From positions 86,047-150,046 of the forward strand of contig NZ_AWGF01000014.1 in the NCBI RefSeq assembly GCF_000495855.1: a stretch of 64,000 nt of DNA. Direction: 5' to 3'. How positions within the stretch are numbered: the first letter of the stretch is position 1; the number at the start of each line of letters is the position of its first letter. Below are positions 44,817 to 52,791 of the stretch, one piece after another. Under the pieces are notes generated by a model. The model did no database searches. It saw nothing but the letters and a program-made list of their open reading frames with translations, and had not been told where the DNA came from. A program made the position numbers and the translations under genes. The stretch is from Asticcacaulis sp. YBE204. Lineage in GTDB: Bacteria > Pseudomonadota > Alphaproteobacteria > Caulobacterales > Caulobacteraceae.

Positions 44817-45710
44817 GTGAACCTAAAAGCCTACGGATTTCTGCTGATCGCCAGCCTGTTGTGGGCCGGGAACATGGTCGCGGGCAAGCTGGCCGTCGGG
44901 CATATTACCCCTGCCATGTTGTCGGCGGCGCGCTGGGTACTGGCGGCAGGCATTATCTTCGCGGTGTCGATCAAGCCGCTAAAACGCGATTGGCCAGTAA
45001 TCAAGCGGAACCTGCCCTTGCTGCTGGCCTATGGCTTCTTCGGTTTCGCGGCCTTCAATATCGTCCTCTATACGGCGCTGGAACACACCACGGCTATCAA
45101 TGTCGTCATCGAAGACGCGGGCATCCCGCTGGTCATCATGCTCGTCAACTTCGCCCTGTTCCGCGTCAAGGCGTCGTGGGCGCAGATCGCGGGCTTTCTG
45201 GTCACCCTGATCGGGGTCGGCCTGACGGCGACGCACGGCGACCTCAGCCGCATCGCGCAACTGGACCTCAATATCGGCGACGCCCTGATGCTGCTCGCCG
45301 TTCTGATCTATGGCGTCTATACCGTGACGCTGAAATACAAGCCCGACATTCACTGGCAAAGCCTGATGGCCGTGCCGACGCTGGGCGCGCTGATGGCGGC
45401 TATTCCCTATCTGCTATGGATGTCGCGCGATACGGGCATCGTCTGGCCGGACGCCACAGGCTGGTGGATCGTCCTCTATTGTGGACTTTTGCCGTCGCTG
45501 GTGTCACAGGTGACCTATATCCGTGGTGTCGAGCTGATCGGCCCGAACCGGGCGGGCCTGTTCATCAACACCATCCCGCTGTTCGGGGTCGTTCTGTCGG
45601 TGCTGATCCCGCGCGAGCCCCTGCACGGCTTTCATTTCGCGGCGCTGGGTTTGATCGTCGCCGGGATCGTATTCGCCGAATGGGGACGGCCTAAAGCGTC
45701 ACTTGCATAA
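44817..45710 (+). CDS. EamA/DMT-family membrane transporter
   Basis: A 297-residue, ten-helix inner-membrane protein with the duplicated EamA layout: LLIASLLWAGNMVAGKLAV begins the first half and YGVYTVTLKYKP the second. It starts with GTG at 44817. The substrate is unknown; family members export amino acids and metabolites. Divergent from the homoserine pathway gene, which makes amino-acid export plausible but not shown. Confidence 0.9.
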   Translation: MNLKAYGFLLIASLLWAGNMVAGKLAVGHITPAMLSAARWVLAAGIIFAVSIKPLKRDWPVIKRNLPLLLAYGFFGFAAFNIVLYTALEHTTAINVVIEDAGIPLVIMLVNFALFRVKASWAQIAGFLVTLIGVGLTATHGDLSRIAQLDLNIGDALMLLAVLIYGVYTVTLKYKPDIHWQSLMAVPTLGALMAAIPYLLWMSRDTGIVWPDATGWWIVLYCGLLPSLVSQVTYIRGVELIGPNRAGLFINTIPLFGVVLSVLIPREPLHGFHFAALGLIVAGIVFAEWGRPKASLA

Positions 45711-45884
45711 AGACCGGTCGACATAGGTCTTGTTGCCATTTTTATTGATGTAGTAACAACCGCCGCGCTTGCCGCGAATGTATTTCTGAGGCGTCTTCGG
45801 CTTGTAGCTATTCTCCGCCACACCGGTCTGCGGCATGGCCCATAGAGCCAGTCCCGATAACAACAGAAAACGCTTCGTAAGCAT
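45699..45884 (-). CDS. small secreted Cys-containing protein
   Basis: A 61-residue protein with a signal peptide (to about VAEN, residue 24). The mature part IRGKRGGCYYINKNGNKTYVDRSLC resembles the GGCYYIN..G.KTYVD motif of small secreted proteins, and the two Cys may pair. Function unknown. It overlaps the 3' end of the EamA gene by 12 bp in convergent fashion. Confidence 0.7.
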   Translation of the reverse strand: MLTKRFLLLSGLALWAMPQTGVAENSYKPKTPQKYIRGKRGGCYYINKNGNKTYVDRSLCK

Positions 45885-45908
45885 GGCCCCGCCTCAAGCT
45901 GAAGCGCC

Positions 45909-46646
45909 TTATACCATGCGTTTAACGGCCCTGAAATAGAGCCAATCCGGTAGCCAGCTCAATAGCTTGATCAGCCTCGTAAAGAGTTTCGGGAAATGAA
46001 TCTCAAAGCGCCTCGAATCCAGTTCGTCAGCGATCGATTTGGCCGCCTGTTCCGGCGTCACCATCATCGGCATCCCGAAGCCGTTCTTGTCGGTCAGGCG
46101 CGTCTTGACGAAGCCGGGATTGATGACCTTGATGTCCAATACATCGCCATGCTCGGCCCGCAACGAGGTCGCCAGCGAAATCACGCCGGCCTTGGTTGCC
46201 GCATAAGGCTGACCGTTCGGCAAGCCCCGGTATCCGGCCACCGAGGCACACAGCGCGACCTGCCCCCGGCCTTGCGGTGTGAGGAGGGTCAGGGCGGCTT
46301 CGGTAACGTTGAACGCGCCCAGCAGATTGGTCTCGATGATCTGCCGCACCTCTTTCAGATCCAGCGCCCCCAGCTTCATTGGCGTATAGGCCCCGGCGAA
46401 GCACAGCACACGATCGACGTGACCGACGACCTCGGCAACTTCCAGCGCCGCACGGGTGACGGCCTTTGCGTCGGTAATGTCCAGCGGCAGGGTGCGATGA
46501 CCTTCCCCGGCCAGCCGCCCGGCAATCGCCGTCAGGGCCTTGTCGTTGCGCGCGCTAAGGATCAGGGTCTCGCCCCGGCGGGCCAGTTCAAAGGCCAGCG
46601 CCTCGCCGATACCGCTCGATGCGCCGATGATCCAGGTCGTCGTCAT
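45909..46646 (-). CDS. short-chain dehydrogenase/reductase
   Basis: A 245-residue classical SDR with IIGASSGIGEALAFELA (cofactor site), CASVAGYR (Ser) and YAATKAGV (Tyr, Lys). The C-terminal 30 residues (LIKLLSWLPDWLYFRAVKRMV) are hydrophobic and may associate with membranes. It overlaps the chalcone-isomerase-like gene by 4 bp (ATGA). Substrate unknown; SDR plus chalcone-isomerase-like pairs occur in lipid-associated loci. Confidence 0.9.
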   Translation of the reverse strand: MTTTWIIGASSGIGEALAFELARRGETLILSARNDKALTAIAGRLAGEGHRTLPLDITDAKAVTRAALEVAEVVGHVDRVLCFAGAYTPMKLGALDLKEVRQIIETNLLGAFNVTEAALTLLTPQGRGQVALCASVAGYRGLPNGQPYAATKAGVISLATSLRAEHGDVLDIKVINPGFVKTRLTDKNGFGMPMMVTPEQAAKSIADELDSRRFEIHFPKLFTRLIKLLSWLPDWLYFRAVKRMV

Positions 46647-47167
46647 GCGGCCCCCAAAAGCTTTTGTCGAAAGGCCGCCGGAGCCTTGGCCCCCAGCCAG
46701 ATATTGAAGAAATAGCGCGTGAACTGCGGGTCCTTGATCGACCCGATAGCCTTGCCGTTATGATAGAAGGTCGTGTTACCGACCTGATCTCGAACGCCGA
46801 TGATGTGCGCGCCCTTGGTGATATCGGGGAAGATCGCGGTCATCTGCGTTTCCCATGACGCCAGTTTCGCCGCGTCGGTGACGCCCTGCTTGCGGATTTC
46901 TTTTATCGAATTATCGACAATGTGTTTTGCCTTGAACGTCTTGAGGTAGTCGAGTTTGAGCGCGAACGGGGCATCGGCCTTGTAGACACCGCCGGGCGCA
47001 AACAAGGTGGCGTCGAAGATCGACAGGCCAAACGCGCTGTAACGCGCGGTACCCATCTGTTTTGCGCCGGGCAACCCCGGCACTTCGGCGTGCGCCGATA
47101 TCGGCACGGCCAATGCCGCAAGGGCAACCATAAACACACGACGATCGGGAATTATGAATTGGGTCAT
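46643..47167 (-). CDS. secreted chalcone-isomerase-like protein
   Basis: A 174-residue protein from ATG at 47167 (MTQFIIPDRRVFM), with a signal peptide ending SAHAE at about 29. RYSAFGLSIFDATLFAPGG, KLDYLKTFKAKHIVDNSIKEIRKQG and MTAIFPDITKGAHIIGV follow the bacterial chalcone isomerase-like family. Bacterial members are not flavonoid enzymes; fatty-acid binding is one proposal. Coupled to the SDR by a 4-bp overlap. Confidence 0.82.
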   Translation of the reverse strand: MTQFIIPDRRVFMVALAALAVPISAHAEVPGLPGAKQMGTARYSAFGLSIFDATLFAPGGVYKADAPFALKLDYLKTFKAKHIVDNSIKEIRKQGVTDAAKLASWETQMTAIFPDITKGAHIIGVRDQVGNTTFYHNGKAIGSIKDPQFTRYFFNIWLGAKAPAAFRQKLLGAA

Positions 47168-47278
47168 ATGAAACCTACGCCGGTCGCGTGCCGCCGGATC
47201 ATGCCGCGCGCACGTTCCGCATCGGTTTCTTACAACCCTTGACGAAACCGACGCATTTACGCATAAGGACCGCACAAA

Positions 47279-47439
47279 CTCATCGAGACCAGCCGAGGGA
47301 CAGGCCCGACGACGCTGGGGCAACCGCCAGATGCTTCATTTAGCCTTTGGAATGGTGCCAACTCCTGCGGAATTTCGCATTCCGACAGATGAGAGAAGCG
47401 ACGCCACGGCTGTCCGGCCGGTCGTCCCCCCTTCTCTCG
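47279..47439 (+). ncRNA. SAM riboswitch (SAM-I/S-box type) leader of the methionine operon
   Basis: P1 is CTCATC (47279-47284) with GATGAG (47388-47393). The conserved core is in order: CCGAGGGACAGGCCC, GGGGCAACC, GGTGCCAACTCC, then a hairpin TGCGGAAT/ATTCCG and AGATGAG. Downstream GAGAGAAG (47391-47398) can pair with CTTCTCTC (47431-47438), competing with the 3' strand of P1. No T-run follows, so regulation is probably at translation or through another step. It lies 45 bp before the homoserine acyltransferase start. Confidence 0.88.
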
Positions 47440-47483
47440 ACTGGTCAAGATGGGGTGTTGCGTTTTAAGCCAACCGGACCACT

Positions 47484-48464
47484 ATGAGCTTTATCAAACC
47501 CATTGCCGCGCCTGACCTGACCGGGACCGATATCCGCGTCGATATCCCCGACGATTTCCGTCTGCACAGCGGTCAGAAACTGGAACAGACCGACGTCGTG
47601 GCGCGCCTTTACGGCCCTGCCGACGGACGCATGGTCGTGGCCGCCGGCGGGATTTCCGCGGGGCGCATCCTGTTCGCCAAGGAAGATTCGACCGACGCCG
47701 CACCCGGCTGGTGGGAAGGCGTCGCGGGTCCCGCCGAAGCGCTGGACCTTAATCAATTCCGTGTCTTATCCATCGAATTCGCCCCGCGCCTGCCCGCGTC
47801 GCAGGTCTATACCATCACGACCCACGATCAGGCGCGGCTGGTGAAACTGATCCTCGATCATTTGAAGGTCGAGCGCGTGTTCGCCTTCATCGGCGCGTCC
47901 TACGGCGCCATGATCGGTCTGGCCTTCGCCGAGCTTTATGGCGACTATATCGAGCGTGTCTGCTGCATTTCCGCCGCCCACCGCGCGCATCCGATGGCCA
48001 CCGCCATGCGTGGGCTTCAGCGCCGCCTGCTGCAATTCGGGCTCGACAATGGCCGTGAGCAGGAAGGCATTTCGCTGGCCCGGCAACTGGCCATGACAAC
48101 CTATCGTTCCGAGGCCGAATTCGGTGAGCGCTTCGACGGCCCCGCGCCGGATCTGGCGGGCGATAACTATACGGTCTGCGGCTATTTGCGCGCGCGCGGC
48201 GACGCCTATGTGTCGAACGCCAACCGCTGGATTTCGATGTCGGACTCGCTTGATCGCCACCGCGTCGATCCAGCAAAGATCAGCGCCAGGGTGTTTTTGG
48301 CCGCCGTCCCGACCGATCGGCTGGTGCCCTATTCGGACATGAAAGCGTTTGCCGAAGCCCTGTCGGACAGCGTGTTCATCGACTTCCCGTCACTTTATGG
48401 GCACGACGCTTTTCTTAAGGAAATCAGACTGGTGTCGGACATCGTTCGCACATCCTTAGTATAA
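47484..48464 (+). CDS. metX: homoserine O-acyltransferase, short MetX-type alpha/beta hydrolase
   Basis: A 326-residue protein that should acylate homoserine for methionine synthesis. VVAAGGISAGR near residue 55 and FIGASYGAMIGLAFAE near residue 137 (nucleophile S139) are as in the MetX family; AAVPTDRLVPYSD and the late YGHDAFL provide Asp and His. It is shorter than typical MetX (about 380) and like the forms that use succinyl-CoA beside cystathionine gamma-synthase in xanthomonads. The acyl donor is not certain. It lies directly after the SAM riboswitch. Confidence 0.85.
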   Translation: MSFIKPIAAPDLTGTDIRVDIPDDFRLHSGQKLEQTDVVARLYGPADGRMVVAAGGISAGRILFAKEDSTDAAPGWWEGVAGPAEALDLNQFRVLSIEFAPRLPASQVYTITTHDQARLVKLILDHLKVERVFAFIGASYGAMIGLAFAELYGDYIERVCCISAAHRAHPMATAMRGLQRRLLQFGLDNGREQEGISLARQLAMTTYRSEAEFGERFDGPAPDLAGDNYTVCGYLRARGDAYVSNANRWISMSDSLDRHRVDPAKISARVFLAAVPTDRLVPYSDMKAFAEALSDSVFIDFPSLYGHDAFLKEIRLVSDIVRTSLV

Positions 48465-48465
48465 A

Positions 48466-48576
48466 CCCCCTCTCCCCTGCGGGGAGAGGGCTGGGGTGAG
48501 GGGGCAACCCCGACCCATTTCCCCCTGACCCGGCGCTTCGCGCCACCCTCTCCCCACAGGGGCGAGGGGAAAGGCT
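48466..48576. repeat. REP-like intergenic element between metX and metB
   Basis: CCCCTCTCCCCTGCGGGGAGAGG, in pieces, then CTGGGGTGAGGGGG, and a second CCCTCTCCCC-ACAGGGG-CGAGGGG. The two ends are imperfect palindromes with the same core. It occupies nearly all of the 116-bp gap within the operon, up to the ribosome site of the next gene. Confidence 0.8.
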
Positions 48577-48580
48577 TACG

Positions 48581-49741
48581 ATGAAAGACTATCTCAAGAC
48601 CGCCAGCATCGCGACCAAGGTCGTCAATATCGGCATCGACACCGATAAGGCGCACGGCGCGGTCATGCCGCCGATCTATCTCTCGACCAATTTCAGCTTC
48701 GAGGGCTTCGGCAAGAAGCGGACCTACGATTACGCCCGTTCCGGCAATCCGACGCGCGAAATCATCGCCGAAGTCATCGCCGAGTTGGAAGGCGGTGCCG
48801 GTGCGGTCATGACCGCGTCAGGTCTCGCGGCACTGGATTTGCTGTGGCAGGACCTGCCAAACAAGCGTGTTATCGTTCCCCACGACTGCTACGGCGGCAC
48901 GCAACGCCTGCTCAATGCGCGCACCAAACAGGGCCTGATCAATGTTGAATATGTCGATCAGGGCGACGACAAGGCCATAAAAGCGGCGCTTTCCACCCCT
49001 GCCGGTCTGCTTCTGCTGGAGACGCCGTCGAACCCGCTGATGCGCGTCATCGACCTCGAAAAGCTAATCGCTCTGGGTCATAAAGCCGGGGCGCGCGTGG
49101 CCGTGGACAATACCTTCCTGTCGCCCGCCCTGCAAAATCCGATCAAATTCGGGGCTGATTTCGTCGTCCATTCGACGACCAAATATATCAACGGCCATTC
49201 CGACGTCATTGGCGGCGCGCTGGTCTGCACCACGCCGGAAGACGTGACGCTGTATCGCTGGTGGGCCAACTGCCTCGGCACCACGGCGGGCGCGTTCGAC
49301 AGCTATCTGACCATCCGTGGCGTGCGCACCCTCTTCGTCCGCGTCAAGCAGCAGCAGGAGTCGGCGCAGCGCGTGGCCGAATTCCTCGACCAGCATCCGG
49401 CGGTGTCGCAGGTCTTCTATCCCGGCCTGAAATCGCATCCGCAGCACGAACTGGCGGCGCGTCAGCAGAGCGGCTTCGGGGCCATGATGAGCTTCGAACT
49501 GGCCGGCGGCGTCAAGGCCGTCAAGCGCGTGCTCGATGTCGTCGAACTGTTCAGCCTGGCCGAAAGCCTCGGCGGGGTTGAAAGCCTGATCGTGCATCCG
49601 GGCTCGATGACCCACGCCGCCATGTCGCCGGAGGCTCAGGCTACGGCAGGCATCACCGAAGGCCTGCTGCGCCTGTCGATCGGCCTCGAAGACGCCGACG
49701 ACCTGATAGCGGCACTCGACCGGGCTTTGGCGACCGCCTGA
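48581..49741 (+). CDS. metB: cystathionine gamma-synthase / O-acylhomoserine thiolyase (Cys/Met PLP enzyme)
   Basis: A 386-residue PLP enzyme. YDYARSGNPTRE (about 49-60), ASGLAALDLL, VAVDNTFLSPALQNP and HSTTKYINGHSDVIGG with the PLP-binding K201 are family hallmarks. The active-site pattern fits cystathionine gamma-synthase, though direct sulfhydrylation cannot be excluded. It follows metX, so the acyl-homoserine made there is its substrate. The stop adjoins the convergent GNAT gene. Confidence 0.92.
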   Translation: MKDYLKTASIATKVVNIGIDTDKAHGAVMPPIYLSTNFSFEGFGKKRTYDYARSGNPTREIIAEVIAELEGGAGAVMTASGLAALDLLWQDLPNKRVIVPHDCYGGTQRLLNARTKQGLINVEYVDQGDDKAIKAALSTPAGLLLLETPSNPLMRVIDLEKLIALGHKAGARVAVDNTFLSPALQNPIKFGADFVVHSTTKYINGHSDVIGGALVCTTPEDVTLYRWWANCLGTTAGAFDSYLTIRGVRTLFVRVKQQQESAQRVAEFLDQHPAVSQVFYPGLKSHPQHELAARQQSGFGAMMSFELAGGVKAVKRVLDVVELFSLAESLGGVESLIVHPGSMTHAAMSPEAQATAGITEGLLRLSIGLEDADDLIAALDRALATA

Positions 49742-50401
49742 TCAGCGAGTCTTGAGCCGGAAAATCTGCTTGCCGGAGGCGTCGAAATTCGACGGCTCCA
49801 GCCATGCTTCGTAGGCCGCACGGATGGCGGGCCATTCGGAATCAATGATGGAGAACCATGCCGTGTCGCGGTTTTGGTCCTTCATGACCATGTCGTTGCG
49901 GAAGGTGCCTTCGTAAGTAAAACCAAAGCGTTGCGCGGCGCGGACCGAGGACTGATTAGCGGCGTTGCATTTCCACTCGTAGCGGCGATAACCCAGTTGA
50001 TCGAACAGATAGCGCGCGGTCATATATAGCACTTCGGTCGCCAGTGCCGTGCGTTGCAGCGCATGGCCGAACATGACCGCGCCGATTTCCGCCGAGCCCT
50101 GCGCTTCGCGGATGCGCATAAAGGAGACCATGCCTTTGATGACGTCATCCGCGCCGATGATCACCAGCGTTTCCCAGCCGTCGGCAGCACGCGTGGCTTC
50201 GAACTCGCGTTGCAAGGCGTCCGGGCTCAGATACGGCCCCAGCGGCATATAACGCCACAGGTCGGCATTGACCTCGCCCCCCGCCACGGCATAGAGCCCG
50301 TCGCGATGCCGCTTCCAGTCGAGCGGCTCCAGCCGCCCGAAACGGCCCGGCATGGTCACGCCCGCGGGCCTTGGCCGCGGCGTCCAGTTTTTCAGCGTCA
50401 T
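49742..50401 (-). CDS. GNAT family acetyltransferase (RimJ/RimL-like)
   Basis: A 219-residue protein from ATG at 50401; a GTG 12 bases upstream with AAAGG before it is an alternative. Strands and the acetyl-CoA site SAEIGAVMFGHALQRTALATEVLYM and NAANQSSVRAAQRFGFTYEGTFR match the RimJ/RimL subfamily that acetylates protein N-termini or small substrates. The substrate is unknown. Confidence 0.88.
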   Translation of the reverse strand: MTLKNWTPRPRPAGVTMPGRFGRLEPLDWKRHRDGLYAVAGGEVNADLWRYMPLGPYLSPDALQREFEATRAADGWETLVIIGADDVIKGMVSFMRIREAQGSAEIGAVMFGHALQRTALATEVLYMTARYLFDQLGYRRYEWKCNAANQSSVRAAQRFGFTYEGTFRNDMVMKDQNRDTAWFSIIDSEWPAIRAAYEAWLEPSNFDASGKQIFRLKTR

Positions 50402-50487
50402 GATTGTTTCCACTCTTCACCTTTGCGTAAAGGGGATTCTCCGTGGACGCAATGGCGCAGCAATGCGGCATCGCCGGGGCAAGTAAC

Positions 50488-50521
50488 AAAAAAGCGCCGC
50501 CCCTTTCGAGGCAGCGCTTTT
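50488..50521 (-). terminator. terminator of ohr
   Basis: On the minus strand AAAGCGCTGCC pairs with GGGCGGCGCTTT (one mismatch) and TTTTT follows. It lies just after the ohr stop. Confidence 0.85.
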
Positions 50522-50540
50522 AACAGGGTATCCGGCCAAT

Positions 50541-50999
50541 CTATTCGGCGACGACGGTTTCGCCCGCTTCACCGTTATGGATGACGGTGACCTTGATATT
50601 GCCGCGCGTGGCGTTCGAATAGGGACAGACACCGTGAGCGGCTTCGATAATCGCCTTGGCCACCTCGTCGGCGACGCCCGGCAGATTGACCTTCAGCGTG
50701 ACTTCGAGACCGAAACCGGCAGGCGTCTGCCCGATGCCGACCGAAGAATTGATCGAGGCGTCCGCCGGAATGGCCACCTTCTTCTGCGCACCGACAAACT
50801 TTACGGCGCCGATGAAACAGGCCGCATAACCGGCGGCAAACAGTTGTTCAGGGTTGGTGCCGTCGCCGTTATTGCCGCCCAGTTCGGCGGGGGTCGACAG
50901 CTTGACCGACAGGCGGCCGTCGTTCGATGACGCGGTGCCTTCGCGGCCACCGGTGGCGGTGGCATGGGCGGTATAGACGGGCGTGATCAGGGTGGTCAT
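50541..50999 (-). CDS. ohr: organic hydroperoxide resistance protein Ohr
   Basis: A 152-residue thiol peroxidase that reduces fatty-acid and other organic hydroperoxides. The reactive Cys lies in GYAACFIGA (C61) and the resolving Cys in GVCPYSNATRGN (C125), the Ohr rather than OsmC spacing. NPEQLFAAGYAACF is the family core. It diverges from ohrR across two operators. Confidence 0.96.
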   Translation of the reverse strand: MTTLITPVYTAHATATGGREGTASSNDGRLSVKLSTPAELGGNNGDGTNPEQLFAAGYAACFIGAVKFVGAQKKVAIPADASINSSVGIGQTPAGFGLEVTLKVNLPGVADEVAKAIIEAAHGVCPYSNATRGNIKVTVIHNGEAGETVVAE

Positions 51000-51050
51000 A
51001 GGTTTAGCCTTTCAAAGAGATTTGGGTGGGACGCTTGATTACATGACGCT

Positions 51051-51100
51051 TAATTAAATTGTGCACAATGCAATGTCAATTAAATTGTGCGCAATTTAAT
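51051..51100. promoter_or_regulatory. two OhrR operators between ohr and ohrR
   Basis: TAATTAAATTGTGCACAAT (51051-51069) and AATTAAATTGTGCGCAAT with TTAAT (51078-51100) are direct copies; each holds a dyad (ATTGTGCACAAT; AAATTG-TGCG-CAATTT). Centres are 27 bp apart. They lie where both promoters should be, so OhrR bound here would repress both genes. Confidence 0.85.
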
Positions 51101-51149
51101 GGATTTTTCGATATTTTTATGCTATCCCCTGATTTCAAAGGATAAAGTC

Positions 51150-51599
51150 ATGACCGAGCCCCTCACCCCGCCCCATATGCGACTGGACAATCAGATCTGC
51201 TTCGCCATCCACAGCGCCGCCCACGCCTTTGCGCAGGCCTATAAGCCGCTGCTGGAGCCACTGGGTCTGACCTATCCGCAGTATCTGGTCATGTTGCTGT
51301 TGTGGGAGAAGGACGACCGTTCGGTCAGCGAGCTGGGCGCGCCGCTGTTTCTCGATTCCGGCACCCTGACGCCGCTGCTCAAGCGCCTTCAGACGCAGGG
51401 CCTGATCGACCGCAACCGCGATGCGAAGGACGAGCGCGTCATGCGCATCACGCTCACCGAGGCGGGCAAGGCGCTGACCGCCAAAGCCACCGAAATCCCG
51501 GCCGCCATGTTCTGTCTGTTCAATATGGAGGGCGAAAATCTGGTGCAGATGCGCGATCAGGTAAAGGCTCTGGGTCAGGCCCTACGTCAGACTGCCTGA
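51150..51599 (+). CDS. ohrR: MarR-family organic peroxide sensor OhrR
   Basis: A 149-residue repressor from ATG at 51150, with AAAGGA eight bases upstream; the frame continues 63 bases further but enters the operator. The redox Cys is C17 (MRLDNQICFAIHSAAHAF), and the winged helix is PLFLDSGTLTPLLKRLQTQGLIDRNRD. Oxidation releases it from DNA, switching on ohr. Divergent neighbour and operators support the assignment. Confidence 0.95.
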   Translation: MTEPLTPPHMRLDNQICFAIHSAAHAFAQAYKPLLEPLGLTYPQYLVMLLLWEKDDRSVSELGAPLFLDSGTLTPLLKRLQTQGLIDRNRDAKDERVMRITLTEAGKALTAKATEIPAAMFCLFNMEGENLVQMRDQVKALGQALRQTA

Positions 51600-51699
51600 G
51601 GGCTGCCTGCCGCAATTTTGCCGCGAATCTTAAGGCTTATCGCGTCTTAAATTTTCAAAAATTGAATAAAAAGAACATGTTAATTAAATAACATAAAAA

Positions 51700-51735
51700 T
51701 CACGACAAAATCACATTTTCGTGATTTTGTCGTGA
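51700..51735. repeat. perfect 15-bp inverted repeat between ohrR and DUF4349 gene
   Basis: TCACGACAAAATCAC, loop ATTTTC, GTGATTTTGTCGTGA: all 15 bases pair. No T-run follows. It could be a rho-independent stop without a tail, an RNA-processing hairpin or an operator for the lipoprotein gene 77 bp downstream. Confidence 0.85.
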
Positions 51736-51811
51736 AAATGCCGTGATCCCGGCGCGAAACTGGATGCATAGGCCACACGGACCTGCATCATTTCACACTG
51801 GGGAGTTCATC

Positions 51812-52720
51812 ATGTTGCGTCAAAAATCTGCGTCCGCCCTCGCCGCCATTCTCCTGTTATCAGCCTCGCTGGCCGCCTGTTCCAAACCCGCCGAAGAAGC
51901 GCCCATGGCCGAAGAAACCATGCCCGCCGACGCGGCTGCCGAGACCGCGCCGACGGTCGAAGACGCGCCGTCCGGGCCCAAAACCGAAGCGCCGTCGATC
52001 CCGCAACTGGCCTACGACTACAGCTTCGGTCTCAGCGCCCCGGAAAAGGGCTTGCAGGACATGGTCACCGGCCATCAGGACGCCTGCACCATCGCCGGAT
52101 CGGCTACCTGTCAGGTCCTGTCGCTCAATACGCGCACCGGCAGTGAATACGGACAGGCGCAACACACCCTGGTCCTGCGCGCCACGCCGCAATGGATCGG
52201 CCTGTTCCGCAAGAACCTCACCAACGAACTGAAGGCCGTCGGCGGCCAGATCGAAACCCAGCAGATCGCTACCGAAGACCTCAGCGTGGCCATGATCGAC
52301 CGCGAAGCGCACATCAAGAACCAGATCGCGCTGCGCGACAATCTCCAGCAAACCCTGCGCACCCATAAGGGCAAGCTGGCCGAGGTCGCCGATATCCGCC
52401 GCGAACTGGCCGAGGTCCAGAGCGGTATCGACGCTGCGCAAACGGCTCTGGCGACCATGAAAAAGCGCGTGGCCATGTCGCAACTGACCCTGACCTACAC
52501 ACCGACTTCCGCGGTCGCCATGAAAGGTACCTGGGCGCCGTTCAGCGCCGCCATCGGCAATCTGGGGCCGAACTTCGTCTCCGTCCTGACCGTGCTGATC
52601 ACCGTCTTCGGCTATCTGCTGCCGATAGGACTGGTTGCCGCGCCGGTCGCCTGGTGGGTGCGCCGTAACCGCAACCCCAAGGCTGCGCCCAAGACTATAC
52701 AACGTCCCGGTCAGGCCTGA
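51812..52720 (+). CDS. DUF4349 lipoprotein (first of two)
   Basis: A 302-residue product from ATG at 51812 with GGGAG upstream. The signal peptide ends SLAAC, a lipobox. An acidic, Ala/Pro-rich stretch follows, then PQLAYDYSFG, a DUF4349 domain with a long coiled coil (about 190-230), one membrane helix at about 258-282 and a basic end WWVRRNRNPK. It thus has both a lipid anchor and a C-terminal membrane span, an arrangement seen in DUF4349. Function unknown. Confidence 0.82.
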   Translation: MLRQKSASALAAILLLSASLAACSKPAEEAPMAEETMPADAAAETAPTVEDAPSGPKTEAPSIPQLAYDYSFGLSAPEKGLQDMVTGHQDACTIAGSATCQVLSLNTRTGSEYGQAQHTLVLRATPQWIGLFRKNLTNELKAVGGQIETQQIATEDLSVAMIDREAHIKNQIALRDNLQQTLRTHKGKLAEVADIRRELAEVQSGIDAAQTALATMKKRVAMSQLTLTYTPTSAVAMKGTWAPFSAAIGNLGPNFVSVLTVLITVFGYLLPIGLVAAPVAWWVRRNRNPKAAPKTIQRPGQA

Positions 52721-52735
52721 TAATTCGACTTTACA

Positions 52736-52768
52736 CCCGTTACGGCAGGTTTAACCTGCCGTAACGGG
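52736..52768. repeat. 33-bp perfect hairpin between the two DUF4349 genes
   Basis: CCCGTTACGGCAGGT, TTA, ACCTGCCGTAACGGG: 15 paired bases on each side of a 3-base loop. No T-run follows. It is just before the ribosome site (AGAGGGGAAATCA) of the second gene. Confidence 0.88.
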
Positions 52769-52791
52769 ATGAATATACAGAGGGGAAATCA

